Source of the DNA: Mariniphaga sp.
GTDB taxonomy: Bacteria > Bacteroidota > Bacteroidia > Bacteroidales > Prolixibacteraceae
Assembly: GCA_019429205.1 (NCBI GenBank)
Contig: JAHYIT010000006.1
Span: forward strand, 17,236 to 81,235
Direction: 5' to 3'
DNA: 64,000 bases
The position numbers and the translations under genes are program-made. Under the pieces are notes generated by a model. It ran no database searches, was not told where the DNA came from, and saw only the letters and a list, made by a program, of their open reading frames with translations. Shown here piece after piece: positions 49,233 through 58,331 of this stretch. The first letter of the stretch is position 1, and the number at the start of each line of letters is the position of its first letter.

Positions 49233-49433
49233 ATGAAAACTTTAAAAAAAATCATCAACTGTTTGGATAGCTATATAAAGAAAAATTTCTTTAATTTGCA
49301 AAAAACTGACATTTCTCAAGGTTGTGAGGAGGTGCTGGGGATTCATGCTTTCGATGACAAAAAGGCTGAAGAAATGCCTGTTGAAGAGTATGTTTCCTGC
49401 TATAAAAATACTACGCGGTGGCAAACGCTGTAA
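49233..49433 (+). CDS. Small hypothetical protein (66 aa) downstream of rex
   Basis: Short ORF with plausible start 20 bp after the rex stop; no family recognised. Confidence 0.45.
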   Translation: MKTLKKIINCLDSYIKKNFFNLQKTDISQGCEEVLGIHAFDDKKAEEMPVEEYVSCYKNTTRWQTL

Positions 49434-49442
49434 TTTTTTAAT

Positions 49443-50537
49443 TTATTTAAAATAACTTTCGTCAATCAATCCATGCCTTACTGCGGCAAGCGCGGCTTCG
49501 TGAGTATTTTGTACTTCGTAATAACTTGTATGTATTTCTTTCAGTTTTTCTCCAACGTTTTCATTTCCATCAATAAATGTGCGTTTTCTTATTTTTCGGA
49601 TAAAAATGGTTTCGATTCTCCGTGGAAATTCAAATGCCAGCCGGGAATAGATCTCCGGGTCGTGCTGACCACTGTCGCCAATTAGAATGAATTTGTGCTC
49701 CGGATAAAACCTGAGCAGGGATTTAATTTTTTCATATTTGTGTTCGTGGCTGCCACCGCCCGATTTCCAGAATTTGTAAATACTCGATTCCAGTTTCCGC
49801 AGCATAAAAACACCTTTGGGTAGGTGGTTATAATGGAAAAAATCCTCCAGCAAATCATACAAATTCCATTCGCTGCTCGATACATAAAAGAACGGATTGT
49901 TTTCTGTTTGGTGCTTTCCTGCGCAAAGGGCAGCATAAAATTTAGAAACTCCTTCAAAAGGAGAACGGGTAAGCGCATTCTTCAGCAACATCAGCCTGAG
50001 TTTTTTCAGGATTTGGGTAGCATGCGAAATCATGACCGTGTCGTCAATATCGGAAACAATGATGCGTTTTTGCCGGTGCGAAATAATCCTGACTTCACCA
50101 GTGGCATGGATGGGCGGCTGGTTTTCTGTTATTTCATCAAGTAGTTCAAAATGAATGGAATGCCTCTCTTTTGTCAGCAGTTCATCCTGTTTGTTTTCAA
50201 ATTGAAAATGAAAAGAAAAAAAGCCCCACTCATCGGTTTCAACGGTTTGTGATTCTCCCAAAAAGGTTGCATTTACAGCAACTCCGGGAATCTCGTCGCC
50301 CGAAAACCGTTTAATGGTAGCCAGCATATTGGTCCAGAACCGGTGTTTGTTTTTAGGTTTTGCTAATCCTTTGTCTTCAATTACCATCCCCTGTATAAAA
50401 ACCTCTGTTTCGTTTCCATACCCTTTGTATGGAAGTATTTTGGGCATGTCGAGCCAGCCGGCTTTCTGTTTTAAGAATATTTTTAAAACTTTGAATGGTT
50501 TTTTAATGCCTTTTATGAATGGTTTAAAGTACTTCAT
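49443..50537 (-). CDS. DUF2183 / App1-like phosphatidate phosphatase family protein
   Basis: IIVSDIDDTVMISHAT DxDxT motif, FFYVSSSEWNLYDLLEDFF, FILIGDSGQHDPEIY. Confidence 0.85.
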   Translation of the reverse strand: MKYFKPFIKGIKKPFKVLKIFLKQKAGWLDMPKILPYKGYGNETEVFIQGMVIEDKGLAKPKNKHRFWTNMLATIKRFSGDEIPGVAVNATFLGESQTVETDEWGFFSFHFQFENKQDELLTKERHSIHFELLDEITENQPPIHATGEVRIISHRQKRIIVSDIDDTVMISHATQILKKLRLMLLKNALTRSPFEGVSKFYAALCAGKHQTENNPFFYVSSSEWNLYDLLEDFFHYNHLPKGVFMLRKLESSIYKFWKSGGGSHEHKYEKIKSLLRFYPEHKFILIGDSGQHDPEIYSRLAFEFPRRIETIFIRKIRKRTFIDGNENVGEKLKEIHTSYYEVQNTHEAALAAVRHGLIDESYFK

Positions 50538-50650
50538 AATTCCTGTTCAATGCCTTTTTTCAAACTGGTTTTGCTCATTCATTAAAATCAGCGTAAAGAT
50601 AACCAGAATTGGAAATACAGAAGAACAGAATAAACATGACTGAACAGCTA

Positions 50651-51236
50651 TTCTAATTTTCATTTTCTGGTTCAGGATATTTCCAGGTTTAATGAGGTAA
50701 AAACCAATCTGATTTCTTTTTTAAAAGACACTCAGGTTCTTGATTTGGTGATTTTGAATGCCGGTGTTTTGAGTGAAATTAAAGATGTAAAAGATACCAG
50801 CCTCGACGAGATAAAGAAAGTGATGGATGTAAACGTTTGGGCAAACAAGATTTTGATTGAAACCTTGTTTAGCGAAGTAAATGAAATTAAGCAGGTTGTA
50901 GCAGTTTCATCTGGCGCTGCGGTAAGCGGTGCGCGCGGCTGGAATGTTTATTCGCTCTCGAAAGCCACACTGAATATGCTTATCAGCCTGTTTGCAAAAG
51001 AATACACCGACACCCATTTTTGTGCACTGGCCCCCGGCCTTGTGGATACAGGAATGCAGGATTACATCTATTCCCTGGAAGATGAAGGAAAGTTTCCGAT
51101 TGTTCAACGGTTAAAGCAAGCCAAAGGGACTGAAAAAATGCCTAAACCCGATGAGGCTGCCAGGATTTTTGCCAAAGCGGTAGAATTTGCAAGAAACTAT
51201 GAAAGCGGAACTTTCCTGGATGTCAGGAAGATGTGA
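50651..51236 (+). pseudogene. 5'-truncated short-chain dehydrogenase/reductase
   Basis: In-frame upstream translation reads LNSYSNFHFLVQDISRFNEVKTNLISFLKDTQVLDLVILNAGVL... with a TGA just before; the N-terminal TGxxxGxG cofactor motif is absent. YSLSKATLN catalytic motif is present. Confidence 0.7.
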
Positions 51237-51277
51237 TTTTTGTTATTTTTATGCCATAAAAGTTTAAATTATTTCTA

Positions 51278-52174
51278 TTGAAAAACAATTCAACAAAGCG
51301 TATTTTATTTGTCGTTAATCCAAAATCGGGCAAGGGACAACGAAAGGACATTGATCTGGTTTTGTCGCGTTTTTCAGAAGAATATAGTTTTGTATATAAA
51401 GTTTACCGAACGACCGGTGAAAATGATCAGGAAGAAATTAGCCGGCAGTTAGTAGATTTTATGCCCGAAACAGTTATTGCTGTGGGTGGAGACGGCACAA
51501 TAAATATGGTGGCAACCCTGCTCGTTAACAGTGAAATCAAGTTGGGAATTATTCCGGCAGGTTCGGCCAACGGATTGGCCTATAATCTCGAAATTCCGGA
51601 AAACTTTGAAGAAGCACTGAAGAAAAATTTAAGTGGTCATGTCCATACTATTGATGTAATACGAATGAATAAAAAGTACCATTGTTTTCATTTAGGAGAT
51701 ATTGGCCTGAATGCCCGCATTGTGAAACGGTTTGAAAAAGAGGGATCAAAAGGATTGCTGGGGTACGCGAAACAACTTTTTAAAGAGCTGTTTGAAGGGA
51801 AAACTTATTTTTCATTTTACATTGAAATTCCGGAACACCGCCGTCGAAAGATGAAAGCAGAAATGCTAGTCATTGCCAATGCCAAAAGTTTCGGTACCGG
51901 CGCAATTATCAATCCAACCGGAAAACTTAACGACGGTAAATTTGAAATTGTAATTATCAGGCCATATCCCTGGTGGTTTGTATTAACTTTTTTATACTCA
52001 GCTTTTACCGGGCACCTTCATAAAATGAAATATGTAAAAATATTTTCAGCATCCGAAGCATTAATTACCTTGCCAAAATCACAGGAATTCCAGATTGACG
52101 GTGAAATTATTCCGGAAACTAAAGAAATTAATGTTGAAATATTACACAACTCTCTGAAATTGACAGGCGGCTGA
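51278..52174 (+). CDS. Diacylglycerol/lipid kinase family protein
   Basis: ILFVVNPKSGKGQRKDID, VIAVGGDGTINMVATLL, IPAGSANGLAYNLEIP. TTG start. Confidence 0.9.
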   Translation: MKNNSTKRILFVVNPKSGKGQRKDIDLVLSRFSEEYSFVYKVYRTTGENDQEEISRQLVDFMPETVIAVGGDGTINMVATLLVNSEIKLGIIPAGSANGLAYNLEIPENFEEALKKNLSGHVHTIDVIRMNKKYHCFHLGDIGLNARIVKRFEKEGSKGLLGYAKQLFKELFEGKTYFSFYIEIPEHRRRKMKAEMLVIANAKSFGTGAIINPTGKLNDGKFEIVIIRPYPWWFVLTFLYSAFTGHLHKMKYVKIFSASEALITLPKSQEFQIDGEIIPETKEINVEILHNSLKLTGG

Positions 52175-52296
52175 TTTTTCTTAAATATGTTTTAAAGATT
52201 GTTTTAGAACCATTTATAAGAAGAGTTCTTTTTGTAATTTGCGGCCAATATCAACTGTTGAAATTTTTGTCACTAATTTCAAAACGTAAAACCAAA

Positions 52297-53964
52297 ATGG
52301 AACAACCTGCAAAACCGGATAAGAAAGGAAAAATTAAAGCATTTGTTTATAAATATTTGCGGTTTAAGTCGTCTATATACGTCCGCGTGGTTTACATTAT
52401 TGCCATTTTATCCTTTTTTCTTTTTATTGCTTTTGGTGCTATTTTTAACTCTGTTTATGGCGAGTATTTAGATAAAGTAATCAGGCAACGCGGAAATGAC
52501 ATTGGTTCCATCATTGAAGGTTCGCTTTATTATTCCATGTTAAAAAACGACAATGCTGCCTTGCACAGCACATTGGATATTATCAACACCATTTCCGGTG
52601 TTGACGAAGTAAACCTTTACGACCACGACAACGAACTGGTTTATTCTTCTCTTTTTGCCGACACTGTAAGAACCAGCGATCCGGACTGCATCAGTTGCCA
52701 TACTGATTTTAACACCATGTTCCCCGCGAACGAAAAGGCCTATACCATAATTGATTATCACAGTGCTTGTAGCATGAGTATTACTAATGAAGGACACAGG
52801 CAACTGCTCATTCGTTCTCCGATTCTGAATGAACCATCATGTTACACTGCCGCTTGTCATTTTCACAGTGCCGACGAAGAACTGCTTGGTTCACTCATTA
52901 TTAAAGTGCCCCTCGAGCAGTTGGATACCGCTGTTTCACAATCATCAGCAGAATTTTTTTTGCTGGCTGCATTAACTACATTTATTCTTGTTTTGTTTTT
53001 AATTTTCTTTACGAATAATAAAATCAGAAAGCCGCTTACAGCGCTTATTACGGCGAGTGAAGCTGTTGCCCGGGGCGACCGGAACCGCAGGCTGGAAATT
53101 AAACCCAACCTGCTCGACGATATGAAAATGGTTTCCATGGCATTCAATAACATGCTCGATAATTTAGATTCGGCAAATAAAGAACTGGAAAACTGGTCGC
53201 ATCAACTGGAATACAAAGTTCAGAGAAAATCAGAAGAACTCTCAGAGATACAAAATGAACTTATTCATATTGAGCGGATTGCATCATTGGGAAAACTGTC
53301 GTCGTCGGTAGCTCACGAGCTAAACAATCCGTTATCGAGTATTTTAACCTATACTAAACTGGTTTCCAAAAAAATAAACCGGATGGAACTGGATGAAGAG
53401 CTTTCAGGATCGTTGCTAAAGCATTTGAAGGTAATTGAAAAAGAAACCAAACGGTGTGGTGAAATTGTAAAAGGACTGATGGATTTTTCAAGAAAAGGCC
53501 AGGAGGACTTTAAAGATACGCATCTGCATCAGGTATTTAAAGAAACATACGATTTAATTGAGCACCAGATGAAAATGGCAAACATTCACTTTTATACCGA
53601 TTTCGGCGCAGCAAACGATTTGGTTTCCTGCAACGAAAACCAGATAAAACAAGTGTGTGTGGCCCTGCTTGTTAATGCTTCGGAAGCGGTTACTGAAAAT
53701 GGTGAAATATTGATGAAAACCAGTAATCCCGACGGAGAGCATTTACAATTGGACATTATTGATAATGGGGTGGGAATACCGTCTCAGGATATACCACACA
53801 TTTTCCAACCATTTTTTTCTGCCAAGCGGCAGGCCAGCGGAATAGGCCTCGGACTGGCCATTGTGCACGGCATTGTTCAAAGCCACAAGGGCAGGGTAGA
53901 TGTGGAATCGGAACCGGGAAAAGGAACAACGATGTCTGTAATTTTTCAATTGGTTAAAAACTAA
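52297..53964 (+). CDS. Membrane sensor histidine kinase with periplasmic c-type-heme-like motifs
   Basis: TM helix, periplasmic DPDCISCHTDF (CxxCH) and CYTAACHFH (Cx4CH), second TM, HAMP-like, VAHELNNPLSSIL H-box, N/G boxes. Confidence 0.9.
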   Translation: MEQPAKPDKKGKIKAFVYKYLRFKSSIYVRVVYIIAILSFFLFIAFGAIFNSVYGEYLDKVIRQRGNDIGSIIEGSLYYSMLKNDNAALHSTLDIINTISGVDEVNLYDHDNELVYSSLFADTVRTSDPDCISCHTDFNTMFPANEKAYTIIDYHSACSMSITNEGHRQLLIRSPILNEPSCYTAACHFHSADEELLGSLIIKVPLEQLDTAVSQSSAEFFLLAALTTFILVLFLIFFTNNKIRKPLTALITASEAVARGDRNRRLEIKPNLLDDMKMVSMAFNNMLDNLDSANKELENWSHQLEYKVQRKSEELSEIQNELIHIERIASLGKLSSSVAHELNNPLSSILTYTKLVSKKINRMELDEELSGSLLKHLKVIEKETKRCGEIVKGLMDFSRKGQEDFKDTHLHQVFKETYDLIEHQMKMANIHFYTDFGAANDLVSCNENQIKQVCVALLVNASEAVTENGEILMKTSNPDGEHLQLDIIDNGVGIPSQDIPHIFQPFFSAKRQASGIGLGLAIVHGIVQSHKGRVDVESEPGKGTTMSVIFQLVKN

Positions 53965-53976
53965 AATTTTAAAGAA

Positions 53977-55323
53977 ATGGCAAATAATGTTTCATTACTA
54001 ATTGTTGATGACGAGGAATCTGTTAGGGACTCACTCTACAACTGGTTTATTGAAGATGGTTTTAAGGTGGAATGTGCCGAAAATGCCAAGGAAGCACTGG
54101 CTATGCTGGAGGCCGGACACTTTGATATTATTTTGGCTGATATAAAAATGCCCGGCATGGATGGAATGGAAATGCACCGGCGCATCAGGGCGCTGAATCC
54201 TGAAGCAATTGTGATTATTATGACTGCTTTCGCTTCGGTTGAAACTGCCGTTCAGGCTTTAAAAGACGGTGCTTTTGATTACATTACCAAACCCTTTGAT
54301 CCGGATGATCTTTCACATTTAATTCGCAATGCTGCCAAACAGGTGGAAATGAAAGTGGAAAATGAGACCTTAAAAAACCGTATTGTTTCGCTTGAAAACA
54401 TTGAAGATATTGTTGGCACCAGTCAGGCAATGATGAAGGTTTTGAAAGATGTGGAAAGTGTTTCACAATCAAATTCTTCGGTAATAATAACAGGTGAAAG
54501 CGGAACCGGAAAAGAACTGATTGCAAGGGCCATTCATTCCAATTCTTCACGGAAGTTTTTCCCTCTGGTTACCGTGCATTGTGGCGCTTTGTCAGAAGAT
54601 TTGCTCGAAAGCGAATTGTTTGGCCACGAAAAAGGAGCATTTACCGGAGCCATGTTTAACCGGAAAGGTCGTTTTGAAATTGCCGATGGCGGTACCATCT
54701 TTTTGGATGAAATTGCAACTATTTCAGGAAAAATGCAAATTGAATTGTTGCGTGTTCTGGAATCGAAAAAATTTGTGCGTGTGGGTGGAAATAAGGAGAT
54801 TCAATCCGATTTCAGAGTGATTTGCGCCACCAACCGCGATTTAAAAAAAATGGTGGATGAGGGTTTGTTTCGCGAAGACCTTTATTATCGGTTAAATGTG
54901 GTGAATATTTCCATTCCTTCTTTACGCGAGCGGGCCGGCGACATTCCGTTGTTGGTAAATTATTTCATAAAAAAATACTGCAACTCCATGAGCCGCGACC
55001 TGATTTCTATTGAGCCTGCTGCTTTGAATCGACTGGAACAGTATGATTTTCCGGGAAATGTGCGTGAGCTGGAAAACATGATTGAACGTGCAATTGTGGT
55101 TGGAAACGGAAAAGAAATCAGGTTGAAAGACTTGCCCATTGGTACGGCAACACCCGGTAATTCAGCCGATAGCCTGGCGGAACTGGAGAAGAATCATATT
55201 TTTCAAACATTAAACAGACTGGACTGGAATATCAGCCGTTCGGCCAAATTGCTAAAGGTTGACCGTGTTACACTTTACAACAAAATTAAAAAATACAACC
55301 TGAAAAAAAGCAAGGGAAAATAG
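53977..55323 (+). CDS. Sigma54-dependent response regulator (NtrC family)
   Basis: Receiver ILADIKMPGMDG, AAA+ GESGTGKELIARAIH, GAFTGA loop, C-terminal Fis-type HTH. Confidence 0.95.
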   Translation: MANNVSLLIVDDEESVRDSLYNWFIEDGFKVECAENAKEALAMLEAGHFDIILADIKMPGMDGMEMHRRIRALNPEAIVIIMTAFASVETAVQALKDGAFDYITKPFDPDDLSHLIRNAAKQVEMKVENETLKNRIVSLENIEDIVGTSQAMMKVLKDVESVSQSNSSVIITGESGTGKELIARAIHSNSSRKFFPLVTVHCGALSEDLLESELFGHEKGAFTGAMFNRKGRFEIADGGTIFLDEIATISGKMQIELLRVLESKKFVRVGGNKEIQSDFRVICATNRDLKKMVDEGLFREDLYYRLNVVNISIPSLRERAGDIPLLVNYFIKKYCNSMSRDLISIEPAALNRLEQYDFPGNVRELENMIERAIVVGNGKEIRLKDLPIGTATPGNSADSLAELEKNHIFQTLNRLDWNISRSAKLLKVDRVTLYNKIKKYNLKKSKGK

Positions 55324-55363
55324 ACCTTTTATTTTTCACTCAGGCAATTAAAGTTTTTACTGT

Positions 55364-55933
55364 TTGAAGGAACAGGATAATTGTAAAATTTTTCAATTGG
55401 ATAAACAGCGTATTTTACTCGTATCATTTGGGCAGTTCGAAAAAAAATTCCTTCACAAAATTGCAGCTGCCGTCCAACCTGTTATCGGCTTGCCGGTCGA
55501 TATTGAATCGGGTTACACCGACCTGTCCAAATATTACGATCCTGCCCGGCGCCAATACGATGGCAACAGGCTAATCCATTTTATCCATTCAGAATATGCT
55601 TTTGATAAAAGAAAAGTAATTGGCCTGTTTCAGGTAGATTTGTTTATTCCCATTCTAACATATATTATTGGCCAGGCCATTTATAAAGGAAATGCCGGAG
55701 TGGTTTCGTTTTTTCGGTTGAAAAATGAATTGTATGGGCTTAAAAAGGATGATAATCTTTTATTTGAGCGTTTTGTCAAGGAAATTGTTCATGAACTGGG
55801 TCACACAATGGGATTAATTCATTGTTATTCAACAATATGTGTTATGCGTTCCAGTACCTACATAGAAGATGTTGACCAGAAAGAAGCACATTTTTGTTCG
55901 AAATGCAGGCAGAAGCTGGATGAAGAACGTTAA
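55364..55933 (+). CDS. Archaemetzincin family Zn-dependent protease
   Basis: HELGHTMGLIHCYSTICVM followed by CSKC, the archaemetzincin signature; TTG start. Confidence 0.9.
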   Translation: MKEQDNCKIFQLDKQRILLVSFGQFEKKFLHKIAAAVQPVIGLPVDIESGYTDLSKYYDPARRQYDGNRLIHFIHSEYAFDKRKVIGLFQVDLFIPILTYIIGQAIYKGNAGVVSFFRLKNELYGLKKDDNLLFERFVKEIVHELGHTMGLIHCYSTICVMRSSTYIEDVDQKEAHFCSKCRQKLDEER

Positions 55934-56159
55934 GCTTTTCAGGAAAAAAATCTCCTTCACCATTTAATATTTGGAATATTGTCCCAGATTGAAACCGGGC
56001 AATTATCGTGTATTTATTGCTATCCTTCTTTAAATCAGTAACGATCGCATAAAAAAACCCGGCAGCTTTTCAGTTACCAGGTTTTGATAGGCTGAATCTT
56101 TTCAAACAAAAAGGTTGGTATGCTCTGTTGCAACCTTAGCGCAATTTGAAAAGGCAATT

Positions 56160-57080
56160 TTAAGCGTTTTTCAAAATGTCGGTTGTAAGGTTACTGATGC
56201 TTGTTTCCAGTGCTTCGAAAGGTTTTCCGTTGCCCTGGTTATCATCCTCTACAAAATGATATTTCATGCCTGCTACATCAGCGGCTGCAAGTATCCGTTT
56301 AAAATCAATTACCCCAGCTCCAACCGATGTTATGTCGTCTTTAACGATGTCGAAATATGGTGCTTGTTGGGTAAGCATATCTTTTAAGTGGAAAAGTTGG
56401 AATCTTCCCGGATAACGGTTAAACATTTCCACCGGATCCTGACCGGCTTTAGTTACCCAGTAAAAGTCAATTTCCATGGTAATTAAATCCGGATCCATTT
56501 CGGGCATAAAAATATCGTAATAGGGAACAATACCATCCAGGTTATCGAATTCGAAGTTGTGGTTGTGGTACCCGAACTGAATGCCAACACCTTTCATAAT
56601 CCGGCCAACTTCGTTCCACTCGCCAACCATTCTTTTATAGAACTCAACATGGCGGTCTTGCTCTTCAACCCAGGGCTGAACGCAATATTTCACTCCAAGT
56701 TCTGCATGGTCGTCGGCCATTTTTTGTGCACTTTCGGTAGTAATTCCTTCGGCCTCAACACTGGTGTGGCTGCTGATTATTTCCATACCCATGTCATTCA
56801 CCATTTTTTTGAATTCGGTTGGAGCATAACCGTAAAATTTTCCGTTGGAATAATCGGCAAGTTCCAGGTTTTTGTAACCCATGTCCGAAAGTTTTTGCAA
56901 TGAACCTTTAACATCGGCAGCCATGGCATCGCGAATGGTGTAAAGTTGCAACCCAACGCCAAAGCTTTTGCGGTCAACTGCTCCACCAGGCGAGCAGGCC
57001 AGGGGGCCCAAAGCCATCAAACCAAGTGCACCGGCTCCTGAAATTTTTAAAAAATCTCTCCTGTTTTTCGAAGTTTTCAT
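56160..57080 (-). CDS. Sugar phosphate isomerase/epimerase, Tat-type leader
   Basis: NRRDFLKISGAGALGLMALG, GVGLQLYTIRDAMAADVKGSLQKLSDMGYKNLELADY, FGYHNHNFEF. Confidence 0.9.
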   Translation of the reverse strand: MKTSKNRRDFLKISGAGALGLMALGPLACSPGGAVDRKSFGVGLQLYTIRDAMAADVKGSLQKLSDMGYKNLELADYSNGKFYGYAPTEFKKMVNDMGMEIISSHTSVEAEGITTESAQKMADDHAELGVKYCVQPWVEEQDRHVEFYKRMVGEWNEVGRIMKGVGIQFGYHNHNFEFDNLDGIVPYYDIFMPEMDPDLITMEIDFYWVTKAGQDPVEMFNRYPGRFQLFHLKDMLTQQAPYFDIVKDDITSVGAGVIDFKRILAAADVAGMKYHFVEDDNQGNGKPFEALETSISNLTTDILKNA

Positions 57081-57237
57081 AATTTTTATTTATTGTTTCA
57101 TTAATATTAAAAACGAATTGATTTTTGGTGGGTTAAAAATAATACAAATAAATTGTTTATTGAACAGAAATAGACTGTTTTACTCCTTTTTATTCCTTTT
57201 CTTTTGTAACTTTGGTACAACTGTTAAAAATAGTTTT

Positions 57238-57798
57238 TTGAAGATATTCATTAAAAATATGGTTTGTATTCGCTGCCAGATGGTAGTGAAAGCAGAGCTT
57301 GAAAAACTTGGCCTGAATCACGCACAGGTAAAAATCGGAGAAGTGGATTTGGTTGGAAAAATAAAACCGGAACAACTGGAACAACTTAATACCGGATTAA
57401 AAAAAGCCGGACTTGCATTAATGGATGATAAAAAAAGCATTCTGGTTGAAAAAATCAGAAGTGCCATCATCGAACTGGTGCACTATTCCGAAGACCAGAT
57501 TAAAGTGAACCTTTCTGATTTTTTAAGCGAAAAACTCAATTACAATTATACCTATCTCGCCAATCTTTTTTCAGAAGTAAAAGGGATTACCATCGAAAAA
57601 TTTTACCTCACCCATAAAATTGAACGGGTAAAAGAATTAATCGTTTACGATGAACTGAATCTTTCTGAAATAGCTTACCGAATGAACTACAGCAGTGTAG
57701 CCCACCTTTCAAATCAGTTTAAAAAATTTACCGGATTAACCCCAACCCATTTTAAAATGCTAAAAACCAAAAGGCGCGACACACTTGAAAATGTGTGA
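57238..57798 (+). CDS. AraC-family regulator with N-terminal HMA-like CxxC domain
   Basis: KIFIKNMVCIRCQMVVKAELEKLGL then AraC HTH (LNLSEIAYRMNYSSVAHLSNQFKKFTGLTPTHFK). TTG at 57238 or ATG at 57259; listed 56968 start is too long. Confidence 0.8.
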   Translation: MKIFIKNMVCIRCQMVVKAELEKLGLNHAQVKIGEVDLVGKIKPEQLEQLNTGLKKAGLALMDDKKSILVEKIRSAIIELVHYSEDQIKVNLSDFLSEKLNYNYTYLANLFSEVKGITIEKFYLTHKIERVKELIVYDELNLSEIAYRMNYSSVAHLSNQFKKFTGLTPTHFKMLKTKRRDTLENV

Positions 57799-57809
57799 AT
57801 GATGTAACT
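57789..57809. repeat. Left arm of 21-bp perfect inverted repeat
   Basis: AAATGTGTGAATGATGTAACT; reverse complement at 60582-60602. Confidence 0.9.
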
Positions 57810-57849
57810 CTTATTCTGAATTGTGTAACACTTCCAAAAAAAATGCCCG

Positions 57850-57867
57850 GTAACTTTGTAAAGTTAC
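57850..57867. promoter_or_regulatory. Perfect palindrome GTAACTTTGTAAAGTTAC-type site
   Basis: 8-bp arms GTAACTTT/AAAGTTAC; downstream bases AAAGTTACATTCAT partly match the 21-bp repeat. Confidence 0.45.
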
Positions 57868-57984
57868 ATTCATCGCATGTTATTAAAGCAAATGAACGGT
57901 TTAAAATGGTTTCAACCATCATAAAAAGCGGTTACGAAGGCATTTTAATCTGAGAGAATTAGGCAAACAATTAAAACAGAAATC

Positions 57985-58119
57985 ATGTCAAAAAGCAATG
58001 AAGGAAAAGAGCGCAGAAACCATAAAAAGGGACCTGCAAAAAGTCTGAAAGAGAAAAGAGCTTCAAAAGCAGAAAAAAGGGATGAAAAGAAAGGAAACGG
58101 CACAATTTTTCAAAAATGA
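57985..58119 (+). CDS. Small basic protein (44 aa), first gene of a GT operon
   Basis: Manual translation MSKSNEGKERRNHKKGPAKSLKEKRASKAEKRDEKKGNGTIFQK; ATGA overlap with the next ORF. Confidence 0.6.
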   Translation: MSKSNEGKERRNHKKGPAKSLKEKRASKAEKRDEKKGNGTIFQK

Positions 58120-58331
58120 ACCGGCAAATTGCAAAAAAAAGATTTAGAGAGGGTGAAGTTGTTTGTGCACTTGTAAATCCAAAGCTTAAGCTGGTAATCC
58201 GGCGTTATGTGGATCGGATATATTATTGTAAAATTCAGCAAGATACTGCCCGAAAAGAACTGGTTTATTTCGACCGGGAACTCATGGATTGTAAAAATCT
58301 GAAAGAAATTAAAAACACAGCAAAAAGATGA
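58116..58331 (+). CDS. Small conserved-looking protein (71 aa)
   Basis: MNRQIAKKRFREGEVVCALVNPKLKLVIRRYVDRIYYCKIQ; ATGA overlaps on both sides. Confidence 0.7.
   Translation: MNRQIAKKRFREGEVVCALVNPKLKLVIRRYVDRIYYCKIQQDTARKELVYFDRELMDCKNLKEIKNTAKR

Noticed and set aside
56559-56903. 114-aa plus ORF opposite the sugar isomerase
   Set aside because: Antisense shadow ORF of a clear family member.
56968-57258. N-terminal extension of the AraC ORF (MRSTAPPGEQARG...)
   Set aside because: It lies antisense to the isomerase leader and its promoter region; a start at 57238/57259 fits the domain architecture.
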